Counted from the stretch's first letter, positions 12,765 through 25,808 are shown. The stretch: DNA of 64,000 bases from Sambucus nigra (GCA_949130495.1 OX422210.1:495729760-495793759); one strand, 5' to 3'. Translations and numbers: made by a program. Notes: generated by a model from the letters alone, not told the origin.

Positions 12765-14316
12765 TGATAAGCACCCAAAAGTGCATATTTTATAACCAGA
12801 CTAGACGTATTTTAATTGCTAATTCTCAAAAAAATTGGGTCTTATTTATGGAATTATTTATTGTGCAGGCTTGATTGCAGTTGCGGTGTCAAAAGCTATA
12901 TTTGAAAAAAATTTGCAGTATAAATATGGCTAAATCACCCTCTCCCGTAACCCTAGCCTAAACCCATCTCGTGCCTTGTGTGTGTTGAATTTGTACTTTT
13001 ATTATTTTTTTAGAATTTTTTATTTGAGTCGTTTATTTTAGATTTATTTAGAATTTTTTAAGATTTATTTTCTATTTTTTTATATATTTCTTTTTAATTA
13101 GTGTAATTTTATTTTTATTTTAATTAGTTTTTATTTTTAATTTATTTTAGGATTAATTTATAGGAATTTATTTTTAGTTTTATTAGATTTTACAATTTTT
13201 TAGGACTTTAGTTTTTATATTTTTTATGTTTTTAGTTTTTACTTCTTTTCTTTTTGATTTATTATTTGAGTTTTTATATAGATTAGGATTTTATTTTTAC
13301 ATTTTTAACATTTTTAGTTTTATTAATTTTTTTTTAGTTAGATGCACACCCTATTACCCTACACCCTCACACATACAAACTTTACCCCCATCATTTTCAA
13401 CCTCAAACTCACCCACTTTCTCTCTCCTCTATCATCCTCCATTAAAAAACCTTAACCACATCTTCTCTCTCTCCTCCTTTATACCTATCCCCTACCTGAT
13501 TTGAACCTCGTTTTAACTTGGAACAAATCATTCAACCAGAGTTCATCCTCAACCCACCTCATCAGAATCACGACCTTCTCCTGCCATCTCCGGTGCATCC
13601 CACATCAACCTCTCACCTGCTCACAAACCCAAACCAAACCTGGAACCATCCTAACCTGTCCCCGACCTCCATATCCCAAACCTCCAACCCATGTCCCCAT
13701 CTCGAACCCACATTTAAATCGAGACCTATTTCAGCAACTCCAATTCCTCCATACCCAAAAAACGGCTACCCCATAACCCGATTTCACACCTAGCCCAATC
13801 AATCCAAACCCGAATCCTCCATCATAGCCTGAGACCAGCCATATCTTCTGAAAAATGGGAGCAAATTTAAATCACAAAATCCACGTGTAAAGCCTTCAAA
13901 TACCTTAGACTTAGCTAAGATGAATCCCAAAAGAATCTCTCTTTAATAAGACCAAATCGTGGGATATAAAAAAAAGGGGAAGGCTCACTTTTGAAGACTC
14001 TCATTTTAGAGGAGACTACACTGAGAGAGAGAGCCATTCTAATTTTTGTACTTTTTGTAAATAAAAAAAATCAGAAAATTGCAAAAAAATTAGTTTAGTA
14101 TTATAATAAAATTTTAGGTTTAGTTTTTTTATTTATTTGTATATCAAGTACTGGGTTTGTGAAGACATTGGGACATGCTTGTATGAACGCGATTCAAGAA
14201 ATCAATTCGAAAGGAGACTTTTGCGTATTGTATTTCTTGCTCTCTTCTTTAATTTATTGTTCCATGTTTATGATCGTGATTGATTATTTAATTATGCTTG
14301 GCTAGTCACCCTGTTC

Positions 14317-17170
14317 TGTGACAACCCGCTCACCAGCATAAGGGGTGGCCATCCCAATACTCCAATATAACAGAATCATAGATGGAATCATCCTCAGCAT
14401 CACAATAAAAATATAGAGTATCCAGGATAACCACCAAATATTTTAGAAAACGGGTTGTCAAAAAATTTGATTTGAAAGTAAATAAATGAAAACAAACAAC
14501 CCAATTCCTGAAAGATAAGGGAAACCCCAAGACATATATAAGTGATACAACAGGGATAAAATAAAAAGACCGAATATGTTACCGGTCGCCAAACGGATAC
14601 AACAATAAAACACAAGTTCAATAAGTTACATAATACATTTCATTAAGCATTTATAAAAGCTTGGGCCCCTTGCCCGAGTAAAAGACTTGATCTTAACTAG
14701 AATGAAAAGTGAAAACGTCTATACCAATTGTGTCCCGTAATACCCGCAATGCATCACGGCTCGTCGAGGACATCGGAATAAGAATTCAATCCAGGCATCC
14801 TTGCGGCGGAGTACCTGAGCGCAAACAAGATGCATGTGCAACAAGAAATATAAACGGGCCAGGGCCCGGTTCTATATGATTACCAGATGAATAAAGATTA
14901 TGACAGTAATGAATATCATCGTGCTAGGAAGAATAAAATCTATCTACACAGTTCTAAAACATAGGCTAAGACAGTAAAGAAAAGCATGAGTTGAATATAA
15001 CTAAGAAGGAAAAAGGAAAGATGAACATAAATAAAACTTCTATCATATACCCCGATTCATGTCATAGTTTATTCCTCAACAGGAAAATAAATCTATAACC
15101 ATAAGCTCTTTATGGATTTTATCTCCATTTTAAGCTCTTTGTGGCTTTTATCTTAATTATATGCCCATCCTGGCATTACCATCCCTTAGCAGGAATATAG
15201 TCAACATTAAGTGCTCTTTATGGCATTTATCATACATCAAGCCCCACTTGATTTAGAATGGTTATATTCTTATGCATACAACGTTTCTAAGACCGCCCCT
15301 CCGAGTTTCCCCACTGGGCGCGCCCCCGAATGACCATCATCTTCCAGGGCCTATCTATACAAGACAACCTGGGCTCATAATGCAAACGTCGGGAAGCGGC
15401 CATATGCCTGCGGGAAAGTCAGGACCACACCCGGAATCCCCTAACCAGCGCAGAAAAACATATAAAAACCCCGCATATGGCCTAGGACTATATCCACCCT
15501 GCATTCATTAGCCAGGGGGCATCACCAAGCGCGCGAACTTCCCTTATGATGTCATTTAGAGAGGTGTGTTTAACCAAATTACCATTTATCATGTTAATGA
15601 TTAAGTAAATTATCATTTACCATCATTTCCATATCAAATTTCATTAGAGAAAATGTATATTTTATACTTAATTCCATACACATTTTAGCAAATGTATATC
15701 CCATTTCCGAAACCATATTCATTTACATAATGTAAATATTTCACCTTTTTAAATCAAGAGCCGTACGTATTTACATTTACATTTTGACCTTAAAGAATAA
15801 ATAGACTTTCAATTATTCTCCCAAGATTCGCTGATAGATATAACAAACCATCAAGGATCACATAGCTCCAATGAGCTTCTAAGGTCTCCAAATCATAATA
15901 ATGCATCCCCTAGTTTTAAAAGAAATCAACTAGAAGGAAGAATACCCTAACATCAATAGGCATAACCCCGGAAAACCCCGCCTAAACCATTTCTAATATA
16001 GGGGAGTATCTCAACTCATCAGAAACTCTAGGACTTTAAGTTTACTTCATACAAGAAGGTTCCTAGTTCCTATCAAAGAGAATAAACCCCGGAAACAAAA
16101 TAAAGTTTAATAGGTGAAAAACAGGGGCCCGGTCGACCGGTCCCAAAACCGCGGTCGACCGCGTCTCAAGGTTTTGCCTACGGAGAAAAGAAGAAAGCTC
16201 AAAATGGAATGGCCGGTCGACCGGTCAGGAGACCGCGGTCGACCGCGCAAGAATTTTATGCCTTTGTAGAAAAGCAGTAAACCTGCCCCCAAAGGCCCGG
16301 TCGACCGGTCCCGGGACCGAGGGCGACCGGTCATAGCAGACCTAGGGTTCATCCTTCTTCCAAAAGCTAAACCCAAATCTCAAATATCTTTCATTTTGAA
16401 CAAAATCAACAACTTTTATCTACCCAAAGATTATCCTACATGATTTATAACCATTAAAACTCACAATCTTATCATCAAAACTAAGATTAGGGTTTAAGTC
16501 TCATAAATTCCATTTTTGATCCATAAATGCAAATACACAACTATCATACAATTTATTCATCTTAGATCACATATTAGCAAGTAGAAAACTTGCCTTAGGG
16601 TTGCAAATTCAGATTTCTTGGTGGTAGAAGCAATCTCCCATCTTCAATCTTCATTTTCTCTCTTCTTTCTCCACTTTTCTCTTCCTCTTTCTTTCTCTCT
16701 TTTTCTCTCTATGTTCAAGACATAAAATGGGGGAAAAATAAGGGATTTTAGAAGACTAAAATCGTGGCTTAGGTTAAAACTCCCAACTTAAATGGATGAC
16801 TCCCAAATACGTATATAAGCTAAAACCAGGTAAAAGTGCCCGAAATGCAAAAATACAATAGGACACTTATTTTGACTGTCTCGCACCATCCGAGACTAAC
16901 TACACCCTCTAAACTGGGATCCGAAAATTTTATAAATTATTTTGTGAGTTTCAATTTCATTTGAACTATCGTGTCATTTATATACATGACACTATAAACA
17001 TGCAACCTGATGATATTTACTTCCACATACAGTAAATATGCATCAATTTAGTAAATATTAACTTTCAATTCATTCAATTAATATTTACCCCAGACCCCAC
17101 ATTTTATATAATTACCTTATGCGGTAAAATTAATATAAAAATGAGCCTCCCAAAATCGAGGGTTGTTACA
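14317..17170 (-). mobile_element. Solo chromovirus-type LTR inside element A
   Basis: A 2854-bp block starts TGTGACAACCC and ends GGGTTGTTACA, flanked by the 5-bp duplication TGTTC (14312-14316 and 17171-17175). No pol is inside, so it is a solo LTR left by recombination. Minus orientation is inferred: read that way, purine-rich leader-like sequence precedes a TTTGCGCTCAGGTAC-type segment typical of plant gypsy LTR 3' ends. Two related 12-bp palindromes repeat within 16129-16332. Confidence 0.85.
16127..16340. repeat. 84-bp tandem array of TCGA-centred palindromes
   Basis: CCGGTCGACCGG starts at 16129, 16213 and 16297; GCGGTCGACCGC starts at 16151 and 16235, with a decayed third copy near 16319. 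All like-to-like distances are exactly 84 bp and the paired palindromes are 22 bp apart. The two palindrome types differ in their outer bases, yet both remain self-complementary. The minus strand reads openly through the array with a 28-residue repeat (RPRSxDRSTG), but I judge that a by-product. Confidence 0.85.
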
Positions 17171-17895
17171 TGTTCAAGGGGTGGGATGGGCTGCGTAGGA
17201 TATAAAATTAATTGATTAATTTCATTAATGCTATATTTGTAGGTTGATTAATTTAGAATCATCGCAAATTACTTTATGTAATGAGAGTTAGTAAATTAAT
17301 TTTAAAAAATAATGTTTGATTTTGGGAATCAAACTAGAGATTGGTTTCCTAAAATTAAATATTAAATTGATACAATTTTTATTAAATTGATCATAGGAGG
17401 TAATTTTCTTGAAAATAGTATAATTCTTAATCTTTCATTGTGTGACATTTTTATATTAGTTTTTCGAAAAAGATATTATCAAATTTATAATTGTAACGAG
17501 AGTTAAATTATCAATTTAATATTATCTCAAAATATTTCAAATTAATAAATTGAGAAATTAAAATAATTAGTAATGCGGTATAATCTCATCTCTTGACTTT
17601 CTCACATCTATCACACTCGGTTACACATTATTTTTCATTCTTGAGTCATTTCATATTTTTAGCATATATTTGTTAATTATCCCTTGAAATTTTTGTTAAA
17701 AAAATTTAAAAAAATATTTTAATAAAAAATTGAATTGCTAGTGTTCACGTTAATTGTTTCACCTTGAAAGTTGGATTAATACCCGTACTTACCGCAATAC
17801 AAGTTGTTTGAACATGTTTTGTAGGTAATTCAATGGAATTTTGAGATTAGCTGTTGAAGATAACCACGGCATTCTAAAAACCTGTTACCAGCCTC

Positions 17896-19070
17896 AAATA
17901 TAAATACAATTCTTGACATTGAGTAGCTACTATAGTAATTGGACACAAATGGAAATATAAATAGGAATAAAAGAAATGAGCATGTAGGCTCGACACTTAC
18001 ATCCTATGTAAGAAACAACAGTAAGAAATGTATGTGAGGATAAGGGTAAAGGTTGTAATGGCAACGTAGGACCTGAAAACGAAATTCAACAACAATGTAA
18101 ACAACAAGTCTACAAAGAGTGATAATTTAACTGAATTTTGGATCTAATAATAACTACACATCTTCTTCTCATATTTGAGTTTTTTTTTTAAGTTATCCTA
18201 ACTCAAACAACTCTAAATATAACATGCGTTCTAATCTTAAGCACAAGTGAACCCAATGAATAATTATGATTCTTCTCAATTGAATATAATTAAGTGGTTC
18301 TATAACTGTGACAGTAAACACCTCCAGTATAATCTCAATAAAGGAGAGATAGTCTCAATGTCTAATACCCACAAAAGTATTTCCCCTGACACATACAAGT
18401 AAAAGGGATGTGCATGACCCCACACATAGATACAACTACATATCTCTATTTCCTACTGGGATCACTCGTGCATACTAGGTATAGTTATAGGTCGTCCCTA
18501 GCCTATAACCTCAAAGCCTCAGTAGGGAAAAATCACTATGCATTCCCAGCATAACACATGACCTCCATACCTAAGGCTGCCTCGGTATATTCCCCCTTGG
18601 GATATGGGTACGTCAGTCATAGGATTAGGGTAATAGGACCGAGGTAAAGCCCGCCTCTATAACTAGGGTAAAAATTCCTTCAACGTCGTATGCACCCTAA
18701 CAAAATACCTCCTAGTACGCCCCCCATGAGAACTTGTGCATGGTATGCTTAGATGTCAAACCAAATAATAGTAATTAAATCTGCATCTAGATTTATCAAA
18801 ATCATTATAGGTCCGTGATTAATTTCCACTAATTAGTTACGGATTTAAAATCCAAATTGGTCCAAATTCTTTCTAGCAAGATCCCTATTTTGTTCTAAAG
18901 AAATTTTCCATCTCGTTTGAATGAAAACAAAAGTCGTTCGAACGAAATACCTTAAGTCATTCTAACGAAATCTTATCTTTTTCTAATGAGAACAAAAATC
19001 TCGTTCAAATGAGGTTCGAAATCTTGTTCGAACGATCATATCCTCCATAATACCAAATCCTCCATTAACA
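17896..19070 (-). mobile_element. Element I: truncated gypsy LTR (minus strand)
   Basis: The reverse complement aligns over about 1.1 kb with the LTR of element B at about 19321-20340, including CTCTTTGTAGAC, TTTTCAGGTCCTA and GTGTCGAGCC. It continues on the other side of element A at 5594. It is truncated at its own 5' end, where it abuts the plus-strand B LTR head to head near 19070. A cluster of TCGTTCGAACGA-type palindromes lies at about 18905-19040. Confidence 0.7.
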
Positions 19071-20820
19071 ACCAATAAATTTATATTGAATTAAATCTAA
19101 GATGAATTTGATAAATTATATTGGAATTATGAATCTAGTTTTTAGAGACTTATAATCTAAAATTGAATCATCAATGATTGTTATAATCGCCTAAAACTAG
19201 TTATTATAGGTTTGTATTATTGAATATCATATTATTCATGAGGGAAGAAGGGTATTACATTGGTTAAAGTATTTAAACCTAGTTTTTGGGTTGTTATTAG
19301 TTGTCTATACACTTTGGGGAAGATTACTTCTGCGTAGATCTTGTTCGAATGAGATTGCGTGTTCATTCGAACAAGATAAGGGGATTTATTAAATTGAGTT
19401 GTGTTTTGGTTCAAACAAAGTAGGATTTTGGTTTGAACGACTTTTGGATCATTTTTTAACGTTATAGGGATTATCTTTATAATGGTTAGGGGTTCCATTC
19501 GAACGACGTTTGAATAAATTAGAATGTTAATTCTAAATTAATTTGCAATAATTAATTTGAAACTTATGATACCTATTTTAGTGATCCTTGAACATAATTT
19601 GATTATTGTTTATCTGGTTCATCTTTAAGCATTCTTTGGACGTGTGTGTTCTCGTGGGGGTCTTACTAGGAGGAATTTTAATAGAGTGGGTACGGCATTG
19701 ATCGCTCTGGTACCCTGGTGATAGAGACGTCCTTACTTTGGCCTTAGTTACCCCAATACTACTAATGAAGTACCCATATCTTTCGTTTGTTATTGCGTTG
19801 AGGTTATAGAGCTTGGGCAATCTATAACTCAAAAGAGTGATCCCCAAAGGCAATAGGGATATGGTTTCATTCTTTTAAGTGAAAGCTTGTGCATAGCCCA
19901 TCCATTTTCATGTGAGTCGGGACATACTCACTTGGATATTGTATATTGGACTTATGTGATTTTGATTTCTTTATTAAGACTATGAGAGAGATGTATACAC
20001 GAGATATCCGTTTATGAAACTTTATAATTATAAACCATTGATAATGATTTGTAATTGTGTATCAGTGGGTTCACTTAGGCATGGTATTATAACTTCATGC
20101 TATATTTAGGTTGTTTTGATTAGGTTAACTTAAAAATTGCTAAAATATAAGAGGAAGATGCATTATTATTATTGTGTCCCAAACTTAGTTAAATTATTAC
20201 TCTTTGTAGACGTGTTAGGTTTAATCCTCATTATGGAATCTGTTTTCAGGTCCTAGGCAATAAATACTACCACAATCCTAATTTATTGATTTCACTCTCA
20301 GTTCCTGATTCCATATATAGAATGTAGGTGTCGAGCCTGCATGCTCATATTTATTTATCTCATTTCTATTTTATTAGTTAGTGTTCGATATTTTTACTTG
20401 GTTTTATTTATGCTAGAGTTGGATATTTACATTCAGAGATGGATATTGTTGAGAATATTATTGTTACTTAAGTGGTGGAGATTTATTTATTATGTTTAGG
20501 ATTGGTACCGAAGTTATATTAATTTTGCTCCACCTATTGCTGTTAGATTGTTATCATTTTATTTTTATTTCAGTCGTGCTTAGAATGATATTATTTGTTT
20601 AGACTCTTTTATTTTTTATATTTAGAACTGATTAATCTAGTTATGGATTTTATAGGGAATCAAAGTTTATATCAATGCATTCTAAGTTCTAGTGTCTTAG
20701 GGTCTTGAGTGCGTTTGTCACTTTTTTGCGTAGTGTTCTTTGATAATTTAGAGGTTTGTTGTTTAGGGTTTTGTACTCTTAGTTTGTGCGATTTTGTATA
20801 CACGTTTGTTTATCATCTTT
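19071..20820 (+). mobile_element. Element B: truncated 5' LTR and leader
   Basis: The first part (about 19080-19235) matches the inner part of B's 3' LTR (about 33365-33508). TGGTACCGAAGTT at 20503-20515 sits where the initiator-Met-type primer site lies in H (TGGTATCATAGTT, 49878-49890) and in I. The usual LTR start TGTAATACCCC, seen at 32364, is missing. No clear CA end can be fixed before the primer site. Decayed TTCGAA-type palindromes occur at about 19338-19510. Confidence 0.65.
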
Positions 20821-20823
20821 CAG

Positions 20824-22050
20824 ATGGTGAACAAATAAAGAGGACCCGTATGTCATAAACAGGCCATGAGTTCCGAGTCAAAGGCATCACAGCCTCAATG
20901 AAAGCGACAGGGCAAACGCCTATATTTGGCCTGACAGAATTAAGAGCTATTGTATCACATACACTAGCAACTACTATAGTCTCCATGTGCTAGGACCAAC
21001 CACCACTACCAACACCCATGGTTATACCTTCCCCGCACATTATTTCTACTTGGAAGAGAGCTTGGAGTGCCTTTAGCAAAGGTAACCCATAAATGTTTAT
21101 AGGATCTATGGACCACATTATTTCCCTACAGTTTAGGCAAGATATCTAGAGGAAGCTATGCCTAGTAGAGTGCCCAAAGGTCTATAAGAAAATGCTAGAG
21201 AGTTTCAATCTAGTTGGGGATGCACTTCAATGGTGGGATTCAGTCACTATGGATGAGTATACGTCGATGACGATCATACATTAATTTTGGGGAAAGTTTT
21301 AGGAAAAATACTTACAACCATCACTTATGATGATCATGACGTTGGGGTTCATAAGGTTGTTTAAGGAAGATCATACAGTAGTGGAGTACGAGTGGGAGTT
21401 CACCCAGATTTCTTTTTTTGACGTCGACGAGTTAGTATGAAGGTAGAGAAGATGTATATTTTCATTATGGGACTCGTGTAGATGATTAGTTAGGTGTTAC
21501 TTGTCAAATCGACCTTCACTACTTACATTCATGTAGTGGACACTACTTTTCTCCATTGCTAGGACCACCATGACTTCTATAAATTTAGAGCTCCGAAGAA
21601 GGAGAAGGCTGGGACCGAATAAGGACTAAAGACCAGGGAGAGTGATGAGTCATCCTGAGTATAGGGGCATTTACAATAATAAATGAGACCACCGTAGGGG
21701 GATCATCCCCCTAATAGACTCATAAGATCAGATGACCCATATTTTTAAGGTGGCTAGGGAAATGGTATACAGAGCGACCAGATCCAAGGGCATCTTAGCT
21801 AACAACATTAAGTTTAGTAGAGCGATAGATCGATAGGAAAGGACCGACATAGTGAGGTTTAGTAGGATCGACCCCATAGCTAAAGATAATAAGGCATCCA
21901 ACAAGGCTGTCGGTTCATAGGTGCATGCTATACATATGGGGAGTAGGCCCGCACATTTAAGAGGTACCTTAGGGGCAACAAATCCAGTTAGGGAAAACAT
22001 CAATAGGGGCATTAATAGGTTACGCTAGTCCCACCTTAGTATAAGGCCTT
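20824..22050 (+). pseudogene. Element B gag remnant
   Basis: The segment at about 21178-21285 reads, in one frame, as a Ty3/gypsy Gag core (VYKKMLES-like, then LVGDALQWWDSV), followed by a KYLQPSLM-like stretch and EYEWEFTQ near 21320-21410. These correspond to the 'EARYWWE ... EFLEKYFP ... EYERRF' landmarks of plant chromovirus Gag. Stops and frame changes are frequent. No zinc knuckle could be recovered. Confidence 0.6.
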
Positions 22051-22259
22051 GCCTCCACCACTACAATATCCTTTATTGCCACCACCTCCTGCTAGACTCC
22101 TATCGTAAGTCTGCCAACAGTTGCATTATGGATGTGTGTTGAACGTGTACCATCAGGTTCAACATGCCCCACCGTAGGCCATTGTGGGTACGATTTATGT
22201 TACGATAGTTATGAGAAGGTTTATTTGACACGAGAACGTCACACTCTTTTGTTAGTATT

Positions 22260-22530
22260 GCTTTTTCCATGGTTTTGGGGTTATTAAAGATTTTTGCTAT
22301 GTTTCTATGCACATGGATATCCCATTGGATAGTTGTATTGCCTTATATCATATCTGTAGGGATATACTATTTGAGATTGGTCATTTATGTTTTTCGACCA
22401 ATTTGTTGATTTTAGACATGAAGACATATGATGTCATCTTATATGTGAATTGGTTATCACAATACCATGCCTGGGTCCACTGCAATAGGAAGGCAATCAC
22501 GTTTTCCATCGTCAGGTAGGAAATGTTCCT
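22260..22530 (+). pseudogene. Element B protease remnant
   Basis: About 70 codons are open at 22307-22519 and resemble the C-terminal part of the gypsy aspartic protease: a LLILDMKTYDVILYVNWLS-like stretch, where VILGMDWLS is usual, followed by HAWVHC (usual HASIDC). The catalytic D-S/T-G upstream is not legible. The fragment follows gag and precedes reverse transcriptase, as expected. Confidence 0.6.
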
Positions 22531-22689
22531 TATAACTATGCTCAAGCTCGAATGAGGGTTTATCAATCATATATATTAGGTCACCGCATGATATAAGTCG
22601 ATACCAATCGCCAAGAGGTTATATACGTGTTTAATGAGGTACCAGGGATAACACCAACACGAGAGATAGACTTTGTTATAGTTTTAACT

Positions 22690-23470
22690 TTTGGCACCAA
22701 GCTCATTACTAGGGCACCATCTGAATGGAATAATTGGTGATGAAGGAGTTATGAGATCGAATTTAGCAACTCTTGAGTCAGGTATTCATTCAAGTCATGT
22801 ATTTATTATTTGTAAAGAACAAGGATGGTTCGATGAGATTTTGTGTGGACTATCAGAAGCTAAAAAAGGTCAAAATGTGAAGCAAGTATCCGTTGCCATC
22901 TATGGATGACTTGTTCAATCGGTTGAGTGGCGCATTGTTATTTTTGAAGACCGACTTGCACTTAAGGTATCGTGAGCTATGAATTTGGGAGAAGTATATC
23001 CAAACACAAACTTTATGATATAATATGGATGTTATGACTTCCGGGCCATGCCATTTGGGTTGCCCAATAATACAATCGTGGTTATGGATATAATGAACAA
23101 GGTGTTTCGCCCCATTTTTGGACCAATTCATAATAGTGTTCGGTGAAGAGTGGTATATTGTCACTCGAAGGAGGATTACATGCACCACTATGGACATTTT
23201 TGTAAAAACTCTAGTAGAATAAGTTTTATGCTATGTTATCCATGTTTGGATTCTAGTTGAGAGAGATGCACTTTTGGGGAATATTTTGTCGGAGGTTGGG
23301 ATTTCGTGGATTCTAGAAAAGTGTTGGCCGTGTTGGAGTTGAGGAAGTCCACGATGCCTATAGAGGTTAAGAATTTCTTGAGCTTGGCAAGGTACTTCTA
23401 GAGATTCATTTAGGGTTTCTCAAAGATTTCCAAACCAAAGACAAAGAACTTTTGATGAGATCAATAAGAT
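22690..23470 (+). pseudogene. Element B reverse transcriptase remnant
   Basis: Landmarks in order: a KKVKM-like stretch and LPSMDDLFNRLSGA-like at about 22860-22945, a LRYRELxIWEKYI-like stretch near 22965-23000, a decayed MPFGL-type region at about 23045, and the thumb-like NFLSLARYF (usual SFLGLAGYYRRF) at about 23370-23405. The YVDD active-site box is not readable. Frames change repeatedly. It is a dead chromovirus-type RT. Confidence 0.6.
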
Positions 23471-23489
23471 ATTCACGATAGTGCTCGTA

Positions 23490-23910
23490 CTTGCTTTACC
23501 ATGGTAAAGTACATGGTATACACAGATGCAATAATTCAGGGGATTGTATGATCTATGATGTAAGAGGATAGGACCATATCTTATGTTTCACGTAAGATTA
23601 AGTCTTACAGGGGTAACTACCCCACCCGTTATTTAGAGGTGGCGGCATTAGTCTTTACTCTCCATATCTGAAGACATTATTTTTGGGGTGATAGGTTTAC
23701 GTTGTTTTCTGATCACAAGAGTCTTTAGTAAGTGTTCACTATGTGGGAGTTGAAGATGTGGTAGATGATATGGTTAGAGTTTTTGAAGGACTAATAGTAC
23801 TCGGTTCAGTATCATCTGGGTAAGGCAAATATTATTGTAGACACCTTAAGTCGTAGACTAATAGTGAGTCTGGAAACCTTATGGGAAGATCATGGGTATG
23901 ACTTATCTAT
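23490..23910 (+). pseudogene. Element B RNase H remnant
   Basis: Clear motifs: ISYVSRKIKSYRGNYPTRYL, then LEVAALVFTLHI and RHYFWGDRFTLFSDHKSL, ending with YHLGKANIIVDTLSRR. They match the gypsy RNase H series 'YPTHDLELAAIVFALK ... HYLYG ... DHKSL ... HPGKANVVADALSRK'. Internal stops are present, but similarity is high for such an old copy. Confidence 0.75.
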
Positions 23911-24109
23911 TTTGTGGTAAGTTAAGTAGATAATTTGAATATAATGGACATGCTGAGGCATATTTGGAAGTTATGGCCATTACAACTTATATTGTGTCAC
24001 AGGTTATTCAGACCTAGAATTTGGAATCCTTTTGTTAGGAGAAGGTTCGATATCTCCAATTCCAGGGAGTTTTCTTCTATTGGATGAGCTCATATTGAGG
24101 TTTCAGGAG

Positions 24110-25299
24110 CATTTGATTGTTCGAAATTATCCCCAGCTACAGAGGTTAGTTTAGGACGAGGCGCATGATTTGTGATTCACTGTGCATACTAGGAGTGACA
24201 AGATGTATCATGATATGAGGAGGCAATAATATAGAGAAACATGGACGAGTTTATGTCCTAGTGTGCCATTTACCACCTAGTAAAGGGGTAATATCATAGA
24301 CCAACAAGGGAGTTGCAGTTGTTAGAGATTCTTATTTGGAAGTGGGTATGGATTTATTTTTTACATCGTCGAAGTCCCAAATGGGACATGATTCTGTTTC
24401 GGTCATTATTGACAAACTAATTAAGGTGGCTTATTTCCTTCTAGTGCAGACAAATTTCACTGTAAAATAGTACACACGACTGGTCATTGCAGTGATTGTA
24501 CATCCTCATGGGGTGCCTCTCGATATTATATCCGATATGGACATCACTTTTGTTTTTCGATTATTGGGAAGATTTTAGGTGGCTGTGTGGTTATAAATAT
24601 TAGTATTGCATCTTACACTCAGAAAGATGGTCACATTAAGTGGTTGAACTAGATCTTAAAGGATAGGCTACGACCTTGTGTGTCAAATTTTGGAAGGAGC
24701 TAGGATTATCACTTACCATTCATGGAGTTTCCATATAATAGTAGTCATTATTAAACTATTGGTATGGAACCCTACGAGACATTATATGGACAATTTTATC
24801 ATTCTTTAAGTTATTGGCTGGAGACAGGGAATAGCAGGATATTTGGGCCAACTACATTTAGGACACCCGAGAGAAGGTAGAGCTCATCAAGGAGGGTATG
24901 AAGACTTCCCATAGTCGATAAAAGAATTAAGCTAAATGTATAAGCACAATTTAGAGTTTCAGGTGGTGGATAATGTGCTTTTGAAGGTCTCCCCGATAAC
25001 GGAAGTTATGATATTTTAATCCACGGGGAAGTTGGCACCCAATATGTAGGTCCCTTCATAATCTTGGATAGGGTGGGCCAATGGGTGCACGATGTCTTAC
25101 ATGTTTTATATTAAGGAAGTTCATAACGGGACTGATTTGCAGCTAGACACGGTATATGAGGACAAAACACATTGCATTTTTTACTAGAGGGAGAGAAGAC
25201 ACTATGATCGAAGGTCACTCCATTAGTTAGAGTCTAGTGGGGATATAACAGCAAGGATGAGTCTGTTTGGAAGAGGGGGGATAACATGAGGGGCCATTT
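24110..25299 (+). pseudogene. Element B integrase and chromodomain-like tail
   Basis: The zinc-region relic DKMYHDMRRQ (usual TKMYHDLKR.YYW) is at about 24198-24230. The core HDSVSVIIDKLIKVAYF (usual HDAIWVIVDRLTKSAHF) is at about 24390-24440, followed by HPHGVPLDIISDMDITF (usual LHGVPVSIVSDRDPRF). The 3' end near 25200-25290 recalls the chromodomain tail (WKRGDNMRG for WE.EADMR). Stops are frequent. The frame breaks at 25299, where element C begins. Confidence 0.65.
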
Positions 25300-25808
25300 T
25301 GATCGAGGGTGAAAAGTAGCGCGTGTCAAATGTTGATCGTTATTTTCTGTTCACCTCCTCAATACAAAAACTTAAATTACAACTACACTTGGGAGGACAG
25401 TCTAGAGGTAAGTCGGGTATCGAAAATATCCACTATGATGAGTTGCTAGAATTCAATTGATTTAATACTCCATAAATAAAAGTGTAAAAGGTGAATTACA
25501 AACTAAAACGTAAAAGATGCATAAAAGGGAAATTATTAATCTACTCAAGTGTATTGAAACTAGATTAACAAAGCGGTAAAACTATAGGTTGCGTTGAATA
25601 TTCCTCACCCGAGTTAATTTGTATAAAATGGATACATGGGTCGACAAGTTATTACGAGTGCGTCTCATTTCGACAGTTAATTGAATCAAGTGGTTTCACA
25701 CACCTAAATTCGCATAAAAGCCTAATATGATTTTGGCGTCAACAAATACCCCGTAAACCACGCACAAAAGGTCATAAGCACGGGACATACATTCTTTGTT
25801 ATATGTTT
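25300..25808 (-). repeat. Extra partial copy of the element C LTR
   Basis: 25300-25792 duplicates the first ~490 bp of the adjacent left LTR of C (from 25809), both beginning TGATCGAGGGTGAAAAGTAG. The copy stops after CGGGACATACAT and a 16-bp spacer separates the two. It is either a truncated second insertion of the same family or a local tandem duplication. Confidence 0.75.

Larger units (their letters stand above)
5600..17890 (+). mobile_element. Element A: non-autonomous LTR retrotransposon
   Basis: It is bounded by LTRs starting TGATAAG and ending CA, and by the duplication GCCTC. The primer site looks like tRNA-Asp and a TTTGGGGG-type polypurine tract precedes the 3' LTR. The internal region (7801-12764) has only a short gag-like frame and no protease, reverse transcriptase or integrase. 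It is therefore a large non-autonomous derivative that needed enzymes in trans. Without the solo LTR in its 3' LTR the element would be about 9.4 kb. It landed inside the LTR of element I. Several noncoding boxes in its 3' half are shared with element C. Confidence 0.85.
12765..17890 (+). repeat. Element A 3' LTR, split by a solo LTR
   Basis: The two parts (12765-14316 and 17176-17890) together give about 2267 bp and align with the 5' LTR along its whole length. It begins TGATAAGCACCC and ends CTGTTACCA. The interruption falls exactly at CCTGTTC/AAGGGGTGGG, which is continuous in the 5' LTR at about 7071-7087. Confidence 0.85.

Noticed and set aside
15272..15511. 79-codon plus-strand frame in the solo LTR
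   Set aside because: Lies in LTR sequence, shows no domain and is on the opposite strand to the inferred transcript.
16107..16376. 89-codon minus-strand frame with RPRSxDRSTG repeats
   Set aside because: The repeat follows from the 84-bp palindrome array inside a solo LTR; there is no start context or domain.
19247..19256. GGGTATTACA as the end of a minus-strand LTR (inverse of TGTAATACCC)
   Set aside because: The preceding 150 bp match the B LTR in plus orientation, and the bases next to it do not match the inverse LTR start. Chance match.
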